Below are positions 43,484 through 52,224 of a stretch of 64,000 bases of DNA, piece by piece. The stretch is from Variovorax terrae (GTDB lineage Bacteria; Pseudomonadota; Gammaproteobacteria; Burkholderiales; Burkholderiaceae_C). The notes beneath the pieces are model-generated. The model was not told where the DNA came from and did not search any database. It was given only the letters and a program-made list of their open reading frames with translations. The stretch lies in assembly GCF_022809125.1 (NCBI RefSeq), contig NZ_JALGBI010000002.1, positions 195,685 through 259,684 of the forward strand. The letters are read 5' to 3'. Made by a program: the position numbers and the translations under genes. Position 1 is the stretch's first letter, and each line of letters starts with the position of its first letter.

Positions 43484-43870
43484 TTACTTCACCGCAATGG
43501 CTTCGATCTCCACCTTCCATTCGGGCTTGACCAGCCCGGACACATAGACCAGCGTGGAGGCCGGCTTGTGGCCCTTGAGCACGCCCTTGCGCACTTCCAC
43601 GAAGGTGGCGTAGTCGGCCGGATTGACCAGGAAGATGGTGGTCTTCACGATGTTCGTGATGCCCATGCCCGACTCGGCGAGGATGGCCTCGATGTTGGCC
43701 CAGGCCTGGCGGCACTGGGTGGCCACGTCGGCCGAGGCCACGCCGTTGGCATCGATGCCGATCTGGCCGGCGGTGTACACCGTCTTCTGCGCGCCCTCGG
43801 CGAGCATGCCGTTGCTGTAGGAGGCCGGCTCGCCGCCCATGGAGGCCGGGTTGATCATGTGGATGCTCAT
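43484..43870 (-). CDS. RidA-family protein lacking the usual catalytic Arg
   Basis: 128 residues, Rid/YjgF fold. Family motifs are VYTAGQIGIDANG, ANIEAILAESGMGITNIVK and KVEIEAIAV. Canonical RidA enamine/imine deaminases have Arg in the PARS motif; here the equivalent is PASTLVYVSGL, with Ser in place of Arg, as in Rid subfamilies without classical deaminase activity. AAAGGAC precedes ATG 43870. It is the first gene of the Rieske operon, divergent from the LysR gene. Confidence 0.88.
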   Translation of the reverse strand: MSIHMINPASMGGEPASYSNGMLAEGAQKTVYTAGQIGIDANGVASADVATQCRQAWANIEAILAESGMGITNIVKTTIFLVNPADYATFVEVRKGVLKGHKPASTLVYVSGLVKPEWKVEIEAIAVK

Positions 43871-44115
43871 GGGGTGTCCTTTGGTGTGAATGAGTGTGGA
43901 GACGAAGAGGCTTCGGATGTCCTGATTGTTCAAGCGCGGGCGCGCTCTGCCTAATGAAAAATTGTTGGGGCGGCACTTCAAGAAAGTTGGGGCCCCTGCG
44001 GGCGCGGGGCTGGCCCGGAAATCGCTAGAACCCGGGAGATGGGGTTTTCGCCATTCCGGCGCTTCATCGCGGGGCGTAACATGCCCCACGAAGGCGCTGG
44101 CCCGACTCGCCTGTG

Positions 44116-45114
44116 ATGAACGACACGATGCACAAACGCAAACGCCTGCCGCCGCTGAAGGCGCTGAAAGTTTTTGAAGTCTCTGCCCGGCTGGGCAGTT
44201 TTGCGCGCGCGGCACAGGAGCTGTGCGTGACGCAGACGGCCGTCAGCCACCAGGTCAAGATGCTGGAGGAGTTCGTCGGCGGCCTGCTGTTCGAGCGCGT
44301 ATCGAGCGGGCTGGTGCTCACGCCGCTCGGGCAGACCATCCGCCCCGGCATCGTCGCGGGCTTCGAGAGCTTCGAGTCCGCCATGGCGCTGCTGCCGCGG
44401 CCCCAGCCCAGGAGCGTCGAAACCCTCATCATCAGCGCCTTGCCCTCGTTCACGCAGGAGTGGCTGATGCCCCGGCTGGAAGAGTTCCGCACCCAGCGGC
44501 CCGACATCGACGTGATGGTGCGGACCGACTACAAGATGGTGGACCTGGCCGACTCCGACGTGGACCTCGCCATCCGCTTCAGCCGCGCCGACTTCGGCCG
44601 CGACCTGAAGGCCGACCTGCTCTCCAACGAGCAGGTCTTTCCGGTCTGCAGCCCGGACATCCTCGACCAGCCGGCCGGCAGCTACACGCGCGACGACCTC
44701 AAGCGCTTCACCCTGCTGAACTCCTCGGTGCGCATGGTGCACGAGCCCTGGATGTCGTGGGAGCTGTGGCTGGAAGAAGCCGGCTTCGAGCACACCGACG
44801 TCACCAGCGGCCCGTGCTTCAGCGACCCCTTGCTCATCCTGCGCGCCGCGGTCGCCGGGCGCGGCCTCGTGCTCGGCCGCAGCATGCTGGTGCGCGACCA
44901 CCTGCGCAGCGGCCGCCTGGTGGCGCCCTTCAGCGGCTGGGCCAAGCCGATCCTTTCTTCGTACTTCGTGGTGAGCACGGTCCAGAAGGCCCGGCTGGAG
45001 AAAGTGGTGGCCTTGCGGACCTGGCTGCTGGACTGCGCGCAGCGCGAGGCCGCCGAAGGCGCGGGCGGCACGCCGCCCGCCGCCGCGCAAGAGGCCAGCC
45101 TGGACCGTGCCTGA
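44116..45114 (+). CDS. LysR-family regulator, GcvA-like
   Basis: 332 residues. The N-terminal helix-turn-helix is LPPLKALKVFEVSARLGSFA and AAQELCVTQTAVSHQVKMLE, about residues 12-50, followed by a periplasmic-binding-like effector domain (LIISALPSFTQEWLMPRLEE, DVDLAIRFSRADF, RAAVAGRGLVLGRSML). The opening LPPL.AL..FE is typical of the GcvA group. It is divergent from the ridA-Rieske operon (245-base gap) and probably activates it in response to the substrate. It overlaps the amidase gene by eight bases. GTG 44113 is an alternative start. Confidence 0.92.
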   Translation: MNDTMHKRKRLPPLKALKVFEVSARLGSFARAAQELCVTQTAVSHQVKMLEEFVGGLLFERVSSGLVLTPLGQTIRPGIVAGFESFESAMALLPRPQPRSVETLIISALPSFTQEWLMPRLEEFRTQRPDIDVMVRTDYKMVDLADSDVDLAIRFSRADFGRDLKADLLSNEQVFPVCSPDILDQPAGSYTRDDLKRFTLLNSSVRMVHEPWMSWELWLEEAGFEHTDVTSGPCFSDPLLILRAAVAGRGLVLGRSMLVRDHLRSGRLVAPFSGWAKPILSSYFVVSTVQKARLEKVVALRTWLLDCAQREAAEGAGGTPPAAAQEASLDRA

Positions 45115-46546
45115 GCACGGCCCCCTGGCGGCGTTGACCGCGCAGGCGGTGCGGGCGGCGCTGCAGGCCGGCCAGTTCAGTGCGCAGGTTTATGGCGAAG
45201 CGCTGCTGGCGCGCTGCGCGGCCTTCGGCACGCTGAATGCACTGGCCTGGCTGGAGCCCGAGGCCGTCCTGCGGCAGGCCCGCGACGCCGATCGCGCACG
45301 CGCTGCGGGCGAGCCGGTTGGCAGCCTCGCGGGCCTGCCCGTCGTGGTCAAGGACAACATCGACACGCCAGGCTTTCCCACCTCGGCGGGCAATGCCTGG
45401 CTGCGGTCCTGCCTGCCGGACACGGCCGCGCCGGTGTGGCAGGCGCTGGCAGGCCAGGGCGCGATCCTGCTGGGCAAGGCCAACATGCACGAGCTGGCCG
45501 CCGGCGGAACCTCGAACAATCCGGTGTTCGGCCGCGTCGGCAACCCGGTGTCGCCGGGGCGCATCGCGGGGGGCTCCAGCGGCGGCACGGCCGCTGCCAT
45601 TGCTGCCGGGCTCGCGCCGCTGGGGCTGGGCACGGACACCTCGGGCTCGCTGCGCACGCCGGCCTCGTTCTGCGGCATCGCGGCCCTGCGCCCGACCACG
45701 GCGGGCGAGCGGGCCTACAGCGCCCAGGGCATCGTGCCCCTGGTGGCCGCGCTCGACACCGCCGGCCCGATGGCACGCAGCGTGGCCGATCTGGTCTTGT
45801 TGCATGGCGCCATCACCGCCCGTTCGCCATCGATGCCGCCAGCGCCCGAGGGCCTGCGGCTCGGCGTGCCGCGTAGCTACTTCTGGGACCGGCTGCAGGC
45901 GCCGGTGGACCAGCTCTGCCGCATGGCGCTGGGGCGGCTGCAGGACGCGGGCATCGCCTGCATCGAGCTGGACCTGGGCGAGCTGGCCGAGGAGGCCGTG
46001 CACTGGCAGATCGAGCTCGGCCGCGCGGGCCGGCTGCGCGACCTGCGGGCCTTTCTCGCGCAGCGCCTGCCCGGCGTGGACCTGCGGGAGTTCATCGGCG
46101 CCATCCGCAGCGAGGACGTGCGCGCGCTCTACCTGGACAGCCCGGCCAGCGCGCAGGCCGAGGCGCCGATCCTGCGCGAGCATCTGCCGCGCCTGCGCCG
46201 CCGCTACCAGCATCTGCTGGACACGCACTGCCTCGATGCCATCGCCTATCCCTGCGTGCCGGTGGCCGCGCCGCTGGAAGCGCAGGCGCGCGGCCGGCCG
46301 GACGACGTGATCGAACTGCACGGGCAGTCCGTCGCGCTCGGCCTGGCGCTGGCCCGGAATGCGCGCTTTGCGGCGGCCCTCGGCGCGCCCGCGCTGGTGC
46401 TGCCGGCGGGGCGCAGCGAGGAGGGCCTGGCCATCGGCCTCGAACTGGCCGCCCGGCTGGGCGACGACGGCCGGCTGCTGGCGCTGGGGCAGACGGTGGA
46501 GGCCGTACTGGCCTCCCACCGGCAAAAAACCCCGAAATTTGAATAA
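45107..46546 (+). CDS. Amidase signature family enzyme
   Basis: 479 residues, GTG start at 45107 overlapping lysR. Triad: Lys in GLPVVVKDNIDT, cis-Ser in AGGSSGGTAAAIAAG, nucleophile Ser in LGTDTSGSLRTPASFCG. It hydrolyses an amide, perhaps one step in using the compound handled by the divergent Rieske operon. The last codons and TAA stop (QKTPKFE then stop) fall inside repeat copy 4, so the C-terminus may have been altered by the repeat. Confidence 0.9.
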   Translation: MPEHGPLAALTAQAVRAALQAGQFSAQVYGEALLARCAAFGTLNALAWLEPEAVLRQARDADRARAAGEPVGSLAGLPVVVKDNIDTPGFPTSAGNAWLRSCLPDTAAPVWQALAGQGAILLGKANMHELAAGGTSNNPVFGRVGNPVSPGRIAGGSSGGTAAAIAAGLAPLGLGTDTSGSLRTPASFCGIAALRPTTAGERAYSAQGIVPLVAALDTAGPMARSVADLVLLHGAITARSPSMPPAPEGLRLGVPRSYFWDRLQAPVDQLCRMALGRLQDAGIACIELDLGELAEEAVHWQIELGRAGRLRDLRAFLAQRLPGVDLREFIGAIRSEDVRALYLDSPASAQAEAPILREHLPRLRRRYQHLLDTHCLDAIAYPCVPVAAPLEAQARGRPDDVIELHGQSVALGLALARNARFAAALGAPALVLPAGRSEEGLAIGLELAARLGDDGRLLALGQTVEAVLASHRQKTPKFE

Positions 46547-46600
46547 AAACAGCCGGAGGTCCAGGTCCTGCGGTCAAAGTTTGCTATCAAATAGATAGCG
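46531..46600 (+). repeat. Dispersed repeat, copy 4, at the end of the amidase gene
   Basis: GGTCCAGG and, again 17 bases after GTCCAGG, GCTATCAAATAGATAGCG, which is a near-palindrome. The left part (CGAAATTTGAATAAAAACAGCC) resembles the left parts of copies 2 and 3 and provides the amidase stop codon. It lies in the gap between the convergent amidase and amn genes. Confidence 0.72.
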
Positions 46601-46612
46601 ACCGGGTGATGG

Positions 46613-48106
46613 CTACTGGAACGCGACCTCGGCAAAGCTGCGCAGCTTGCGGCTGTGCAGCCGGTCCACGCCCTCGCAGCGCAGGATCTCGATGGCGCGC
46701 ATGCCGATGCGCAGGTGCTGGTCCACGCGCTCGCGGTAGAAGTGGTTGGCCATGCCGGGCAGCTTGATCTCGCCGTGCAGCGGCTTGTCGGAGACGCACA
46801 GCAGCGTGCCGTAGGGCACGCGGAAGCGGAAGCCGTTGGCCGCTATTGTTGCGCTCTCCATGTCCAGCGCCACGGCGCGGCTCTGGCTGAAGCGGCGCTG
46901 CGGCTCGTTGTGCGGCAGCAGCTCCCAGTTGCGGTTGTCGGTGCTGGCCACGGTGCCGGTGCGCATGATGCGCTTGAGGTCGGCGCCGCGCATCTGCGTC
47001 ACGTCTTCCACCGCCTGCTCCAGCGCCACCTGGATCTCGGCCAGCGCGGGAATCGGCACCCACAACGGCAGCTCCTCGTCGAGCACATGGTCTTCGCGCA
47101 CATAGGCGTGGGCCAGCACGTAGTCGCCCAGCTGCTGGCTGTTGCGCAGGCCGGCGCAGTGGCCCAGCATGATCCAGGCGTGCGGACGCAGCACCGCGAT
47201 GTGGTCGGTGATGTTCTTGGCATTGGCCGGGCCGACGCCGATGTTCACCATGGTGATGCCGCTGCGGTCGGCCCGCATCAGGTGGTAGGCCGGCATCTGC
47301 GGCAGCCGCGGCGGCGCCACGCCCAGCGCATCGCCGGGCTGGGCCGGCAGGCCGGCGCGGCGCGTCACCACGTTGCCGGGCTCGACGAAGGCCACGTACT
47401 CGCTGGCCGGGTCGGCCATGGCTTCGCGGCCCAGGCGCACGAACTCGTCGATGTAGAACTGGTAGTTGGTGAACAGCACGAAATTCTGGAACCACTCGGG
47501 CGCGGTGCCGGTGTAGTGGCGCAGGCGGTGCAGCGAATAGTCCACGCGCGGCGCGGTGAACAGGGCCAGCGGCTGGGGCTCGCCGGGGCGCGGCTCCCAG
47601 GTGCCGTTGGCGATGCCGTCGTCCATCGCGGCCAGGTCGGGCAGGTCGAACGCGTCGCGCATCAGCAGGCGGCGCTCTGCGCTCAGCGAGCCCTCGATGT
47701 GGTCGTGCTCGGCAAACGAGAAGTGGACGGGGATGGGCTGTGTGCTGGTGCCCACCTCGAGCTCGACATGGTGGTTCTGCAGCAGCAGGCTGAACTGCTC
47801 GAGGTAATAGTCGCCGTACAGGTCGGGCCGCGTGAGCGTGGTTTCAAAGCGGCCGGGCCCCGCCACGAAGCCATAGCTCAGGCGCGCGTTCTCGGGCGAG
47901 CCGTGGCGCGCCACGGTGTCGGTGTGCACCCGCACGAAGGGATAGCAGGCCCGCACGTGGCCGGGCAGGCTGTCGCCGGCCACGAAGCGCTGCATGGCCT
48001 CGCGCAGGTGCGCCAGGCTGCTCTCGTAGATGGCCTGCACCTGGGCCAGCGCGGCAGCGGCGTCGGTGTAGCGGGTCGGGGCGATGAAGGGGGGCAGGTA
48101 GGGCAT
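46613..48106 (-). CDS. amn: AMP nucleosidase
   Basis: 497 residues. Cytosolic enzyme that splits AMP to adenine and ribose 5-phosphate. The N-terminal Amn domain (YESSLAHLREAMQRFVAGD, YYLEQFSLLLQNH) and the C-terminal nucleoside-phosphorylase fold (ITMVNIGVGPANAKNITDHI, MLGHCAGLRNSQQLGDYV, VALDMESATIAANGF) match AMP nucleosidase throughout. Length is slightly above the E. coli enzyme. It stands alone on the minus strand. Confidence 0.95.
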   Translation of the reverse strand: MPYLPPFIAPTRYTDAAAALAQVQAIYESSLAHLREAMQRFVAGDSLPGHVRACYPFVRVHTDTVARHGSPENARLSYGFVAGPGRFETTLTRPDLYGDYYLEQFSLLLQNHHVELEVGTSTQPIPVHFSFAEHDHIEGSLSAERRLLMRDAFDLPDLAAMDDGIANGTWEPRPGEPQPLALFTAPRVDYSLHRLRHYTGTAPEWFQNFVLFTNYQFYIDEFVRLGREAMADPASEYVAFVEPGNVVTRRAGLPAQPGDALGVAPPRLPQMPAYHLMRADRSGITMVNIGVGPANAKNITDHIAVLRPHAWIMLGHCAGLRNSQQLGDYVLAHAYVREDHVLDEELPLWVPIPALAEIQVALEQAVEDVTQMRGADLKRIMRTGTVASTDNRNWELLPHNEPQRRFSQSRAVALDMESATIAANGFRFRVPYGTLLCVSDKPLHGEIKLPGMANHFYRERVDQHLRIGMRAIEILRCEGVDRLHSRKLRSFAEVAFQ

Positions 48107-48240
48107 ATGCAGCTATTGTGTACCGGGCGGGCAAAAGGGTTGTTTGCCGTGGTGGCCTGCATGGGGCGGCCCCGCAGGACCAGGCTCCCGCCTCGCCGAT
48201 GCGGCGGCCGGCGGGCCGGTCCTGCCCCTCGGCCGCGCCG

Positions 48241-49605
48241 TCAAGCGGCCTTGAACGGCACCGGCTCGCGCATCGTCACGAATTCTTCCGCCGCCGTGGG
48301 GTGGATGCCGATGGTGCTGTCGAACAGCGCCTTGGTGGCGCCGGCCTTCAGCGCCACCGCGAAGCCCTGCACGACTTCGCCCGCGTCGGGGCCGACCATG
48401 TGCAGGCCGACCACGCGGTCGCTCGCCTCGTCCACCAGCAGCTTCATCAGTGTGCGCTCGCTGCTGCCGCTCAGGGTGTGCTTGAGCGGCTTGAAGTCGG
48501 TGCGGTAGACCGCGACGCGGCCGAACTTCCTGCGCGCCTCGGCCTCGGTGTAGCCCACGGTGCCGATGTTGGGATGGGTGAACACGGCCGTGGGGATGAA
48601 GTCGTAGCCCATGGTGCGCGTGCCCGGGCCGAACAGGCGGTCCACCAGCGCCATGGCCTCGCCCAGGGCGACGGGCGTGAGCTGCACGCGGTCGATCACG
48701 TCGCCCAGCGCGTGGATGGACGGCACCGAGCTCTGGTAGTGCGCGTCGACGACGATGGCGCCGCGCTCGTCGAGCGCCACGCCCGCGTCCTCCAGCCCCA
48801 GGCCGGCCGTGTTGGGCACGCGGCCGGTGGCATAGAGCGCGGCGTCCACCGTGAACGTGTCGCCCTCGGCGAGGCGCACGGACAGGCCCTGTGCCGTGCG
48901 GGTGATGGCGGCCACGCCGGCGTTCAGCCGCAGGTCCACGCCGGCCTTGCGCATCTCGGCGGCGATGAAGTGGCGCACGTCGTCGTCGAAGCCGCGCAGC
49001 ACCTGGTCGCCGCGGTACAGCTGCGTCACCTGGGCGCCCAGCCCGTTGAAGATCGAGGCGAACTCGCAGGCGATGTAGCCGCCGCCCACCACCAGCAGGC
49101 GTTTCGGGAACGGCTCGAGGTCGAACATGTCGTCGGAGGTGATCACCTGCTCGCGGCCCTCGAACGGCGGCACGCTCGGCTGGCCGCCCGTGGCCACCAG
49201 GATGTGGCGGGCCGTGTGGTGCTGGCCATCGACTTCCACCGTGTGGCCGTCGACCAGCCGGGCCCGGCCGCGGATCAGCCGCACGCCCGCGCCCAGCAGC
49301 AACTGCTGGTAGACGCCGTTGAGCCGCGTGATCTCGGTGGCGCGATTGGCCTTGAGCCGGCTCCAGTCGAACTGCGGGTGGCCGACCTCCCAGCCGAATC
49401 CCGCGGCTTCCTCGAACGCCTCGGCGTAGTGCGCGGCATAGCTGTAGAGCTTTTTCGGGATGCAGCCCACGTTGACGCAGGTGCCGCCCAGCGCGCCGGC
49501 CTCGGCCAGCGCGACCCGGGCGCCGCGCTGCGCGGCCATGCGCGCGGCGCGCACGCCGCCGCTGCCGCCGCCGATCACGAACAGGTCGAAGTCATGGGTG
49601 GGCAT
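48241..49605 (-). CDS. gor: Glutathione-disulfide reductase
   Basis: 454 residues. NADPH-dependent FAD enzyme reducing GSSG. FAD-binding FVIGGGSGGVRAARMAA, redox-active disulfide LGGTCVNVGCIPKKL, NADPH-binding VVGGGYIACEFASIFNGLG and the C-terminal active-site HPTAAEEFVTMR are all present. ATG 49605 gives the standard N-terminus MPTHDFDLFVIGGGSGG. It is separate from the neighbouring amn gene by 134 bases. Confidence 0.95.
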   Translation of the reverse strand: MPTHDFDLFVIGGGSGGVRAARMAAQRGARVALAEAGALGGTCVNVGCIPKKLYSYAAHYAEAFEEAAGFGWEVGHPQFDWSRLKANRATEITRLNGVYQQLLLGAGVRLIRGRARLVDGHTVEVDGQHHTARHILVATGGQPSVPPFEGREQVITSDDMFDLEPFPKRLLVVGGGYIACEFASIFNGLGAQVTQLYRGDQVLRGFDDDVRHFIAAEMRKAGVDLRLNAGVAAITRTAQGLSVRLAEGDTFTVDAALYATGRVPNTAGLGLEDAGVALDERGAIVVDAHYQSSVPSIHALGDVIDRVQLTPVALGEAMALVDRLFGPGTRTMGYDFIPTAVFTHPNIGTVGYTEAEARRKFGRVAVYRTDFKPLKHTLSGSSERTLMKLLVDEASDRVVGLHMVGPDAGEVVQGFAVALKAGATKALFDSTIGIHPTAAEEFVTMREPVPFKAA

Positions 49606-49742
49606 GGGGTCGGGCGCTTCCTTGGCTGTGGCGGGGAGGGCAGACGCCATTCGGTGAATGGCGGTGTGCCGGTATCGTACGGGATCGCGCAGCGCAGCGT
49701 GCGGGCCCGCCGGCAAAGGCCCCCGGGGATAAACTGCCTTCG

Positions 49743-51086
49743 ATGTGCCCGCCGGACAGCGCCGACAACCCCCCTGGCTCCGTGGCCCCCGAACCGGGCC
49801 CGCGCGGGCCGGCGCCGGCCGGGCAGACGCTGCGGCTGTGGTTCTGGGCGGCCGTGGTCGGCGCCCTGGCCGCTGCCGCCACCGTCGGCTTTCGCTGGCT
49901 GGCGCAGCAGGTCGAGTGGCTGGCCACGGGCCAGTCGGGCAGCCTGGTGGCCGCGGCGCGCGCCCTGCCGCCCTGGCACCGCGCGCTGGTGGGGGTGGCC
50001 GGCGGCGTGCTGGCCGGCCTGGCGCTGGCGGCAGGCGCCTGGTGGGCCCGCCGCGGCCCGCGCGGCGCGCAGCACCTGGACTACATCGATGCGGCCCGCG
50101 CCGGCCAGGCCGAACTCAACGACCGCACCACGCTGGCGCGCACCGTCTCGGCCCTGTTCTCGGTCGGCACCGGGGCCTCGATCGGCCGCGAGGGCCCGAT
50201 GGTGCAGCTCGCGGCCTGGCTCGCCTCGTGGCTGGCGCGCTGGCTGCCCTTCACCGTGGAGCAGCGCAACACCCTGATGGTCTGCGGCATCGCGGCGGGC
50301 ATCGGCTCGGCCTACCACGCGCCGGTGGCCGGCGTGGTGTTCGTGCTCGAACTGGCGCTGGGCTTCTTCGCGCGGCGCACCGTGGCGCCGGTGCTGATCG
50401 CCTCGGCCACCGCGGGCGCGCTCATCTACTGGCTGGTGGAGCCGGCCCCGCTGTATGCGATGCCCTCCGTGGCGATGGTGCCGACCAGCCTGGGCGTGGC
50501 CCTGCTGGCTGGCGTGTTCTTCGGCGCCGTGGGCTGGCTGCTGCTGGGACTGCTCGAAGGCAGCCGTGGGCTGTTTGCGCACCTGCGTCCGCTGCCGCTG
50601 CGCCTCGGGCTGGGCGGCTTGCTGGTGGGCTTGTTGTCGGTGGCGGTGCCGGAGGTCTGGGGCAATGGCTACAGTGTGGTCTCGCGCGTGCTGCAGGGCG
50701 AACTGCTGTGGCAGGGGCTGGCTGTCATCCTGCTGGCCAAGGTGGCTTCCACCGCGCTGAGTTCGGGCAGCGGCGCCATCGGCGGGGTGTTCACACCCTC
50801 GCTGTTCGTCGGCGCGGCGGCCGGCAGCACGCTGGCCCAGGTGGCAGCGCTGTGGCTGCCGGCCAGTCTGGTGGGCGACCCGCGCCTGCTCGCGGTGGTC
50901 GGCATGGCGGCGGTGCTGGCGGCGGTGACGCACGCGCCGCTGATGGCGATCGTGATGGTGCTGGAGATGACCGGCCAGTTCCAGCTCACCGTGCCGGTGA
51001 TGCTGGCCTGCGGCGTGGCTTATGCGATCAGCACCGAGTTCGGTGCGCGGCCCCTCTACGGCAACCCGATCGAAGGGAATGCCTGA
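49743..51086 (+). CDS. ClC-family chloride channel/transporter
   Basis: 447 residues with about ten membrane helices. The ion-pathway motif GREGPMVQLAAWLAS (with the gating Glu) and GSGAIGGVFTPSLFVGAA are clear. The first ClC signature GSGIP is not obvious; the corresponding position reads GAQHLDYIDAARAG. No CBS domains follow. It may exchange or conduct chloride, or another anion. It is divergent from gor. Confidence 0.9.
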   Translation: MCPPDSADNPPGSVAPEPGPRGPAPAGQTLRLWFWAAVVGALAAAATVGFRWLAQQVEWLATGQSGSLVAAARALPPWHRALVGVAGGVLAGLALAAGAWWARRGPRGAQHLDYIDAARAGQAELNDRTTLARTVSALFSVGTGASIGREGPMVQLAAWLASWLARWLPFTVEQRNTLMVCGIAAGIGSAYHAPVAGVVFVLELALGFFARRTVAPVLIASATAGALIYWLVEPAPLYAMPSVAMVPTSLGVALLAGVFFGAVGWLLLGLLEGSRGLFAHLRPLPLRLGLGGLLVGLLSVAVPEVWGNGYSVVSRVLQGELLWQGLAVILLAKVASTALSSGSGAIGGVFTPSLFVGAAAGSTLAQVAALWLPASLVGDPRLLAVVGMAAVLAAVTHAPLMAIVMVLEMTGQFQLTVPVMLACGVAYAISTEFGARPLYGNPIEGNA

Positions 51087-51098
51087 GGCCTTGAAAAA

Positions 51099-52214
51099 TC
51101 ATCCAGGGACTTCGATGCCCGTGGCCCAGGCGCCGACGCGGGCCAGAAAGCGGTCGGCGGCGTGTAGTTCGCTGGCGGCGATCCATTCGTCGGGCTGATG
51201 CGCCTGGGCAATGGTGCCCGGCCCGCAGACCAGCGAGGGAATGCCGGCCTGCTGGAAGAACCCCGCCTCGGTGCCGAAGGCAATCTCATGCGGTGGCCAC
51301 AGTGCGCCCAGGGCTCTGGCCACGTTCACGGCCGGGCTGGCGCTGTCCGCGCCGAGCGCCGGCACGCCGGCGAGCAGGGCCTGCTCGACTGCGACGTCCG
51401 CAGGCGTCGCGGCCAGCATCCGTTCCACCTCGCTCCTCACCGCCGCGGTGCTGGCCTCGTCGGTCGGCCGGAACTCCCACAGCACCTCGCAGCATCCGGG
51501 GACGATGTTGAGCGCCGTGCCGCCGTTGATGCGGCCGATATTGAAGGTGGTGCCATGACCTTGCCGCGGCAGCCTGCGCCCCAGGCTCGCCAACTGCGTG
51601 ATGAGCAGGGCGGCCGGCTCGATCGCGCTGGCGCCCAGGCTCGGATCACCCGAATGCGCCGGGCGGCCCCGGAAGGTGACCCGGTGGCCGTAGAAGCCGC
51701 GGTGGGCCAGGCCGACGCGCATCCCGGTCGGCTCGCCAATGATGGCGAGCGCCGGCCGCGGAGCATGGGACAGCATGTCGGCGATCAGGCGCGGAACGCC
51801 GAAGCAGCCCACCTCCTCATCGTAGGAGAGCGCGAGCTGGATGGGGCGCTGCAAGTCCAGGCCGCGCCAGGACGGAACCGCTGCCAGGCAGGCCGCGATG
51901 AAGCCTTTCATGTCGGCCGCGCCCCGGCCATGCAAGCGGCCATCGCGCTCGACCAGCGTGAAGGGGTCGGAGTGCCAGTCCTGGCCCTCGACCGGAACCA
52001 CGTCGGTGTGCCCGGACAGCACGATGCCGCCCGCCACCTCGGGGCCGAGGGTCGCCAGCAGGTTGGCCTTGGCGCCGTCGTCGCTGTGGCTCAGTCGCAC
52101 GCGGGCGCCATGGCTTTCGAGGTAGTCGGCGACCCAGCGGATCAGGTCCAGGTTGGAGCGGTGCGAGGTCGTGTCGAAGGCGACCAGGACGCGAAGCAGT
52201 GCGGTCGTGTCCAT
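51099..52214 (-). CDS. M20-family metallohydrolase, ArgE-like
   Basis: 371 residues. Zinc ligands and catalytic residues of the ArgE/DapE family are visible: SGHTDVVPVEGQDW, RGAADMKGFIAACLAA, YDEEVGCFGVP, IIGEPTGMRVGLAHRG and GPGTIAQAHQPDEWI. The family hydrolyses N-acetylornithine or related N-acyl amino acids. The operon mates (EamA exporter and AlaX-type protein, gaps of 0-10 bases) hint at amino-acid salvage or export rather than arginine synthesis. Confidence 0.9.
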   Translation of the reverse strand: MDTTALLRVLVAFDTTSHRSNLDLIRWVADYLESHGARVRLSHSDDGAKANLLATLGPEVAGGIVLSGHTDVVPVEGQDWHSDPFTLVERDGRLHGRGAADMKGFIAACLAAVPSWRGLDLQRPIQLALSYDEEVGCFGVPRLIADMLSHAPRPALAIIGEPTGMRVGLAHRGFYGHRVTFRGRPAHSGDPSLGASAIEPAALLITQLASLGRRLPRQGHGTTFNIGRINGGTALNIVPGCCEVLWEFRPTDEASTAAVRSEVERMLAATPADVAVEQALLAGVPALGADSASPAVNVARALGALWPPHEIAFGTEAGFFQQAGIPSLVCGPGTIAQAHQPDEWIAASELHAADRFLARVGAWATGIEVPG

Positions 52215-52224
52215 GGCCGGGCGT

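Noticed and set aside
43871..44115. LysR binding site in the ridA/lysR gap
   Set aside because: Several T-N11-A motifs can be drawn, but none is clearly symmetric or placed against a convincing -35/-10 pair, so no single site is supported.
48130..48148. Hairpin GGCAAA-loop-TTTGCC between amn and gor
   Set aside because: Stem is only six bases, with no T-run on either strand, so it is not called as a terminator.
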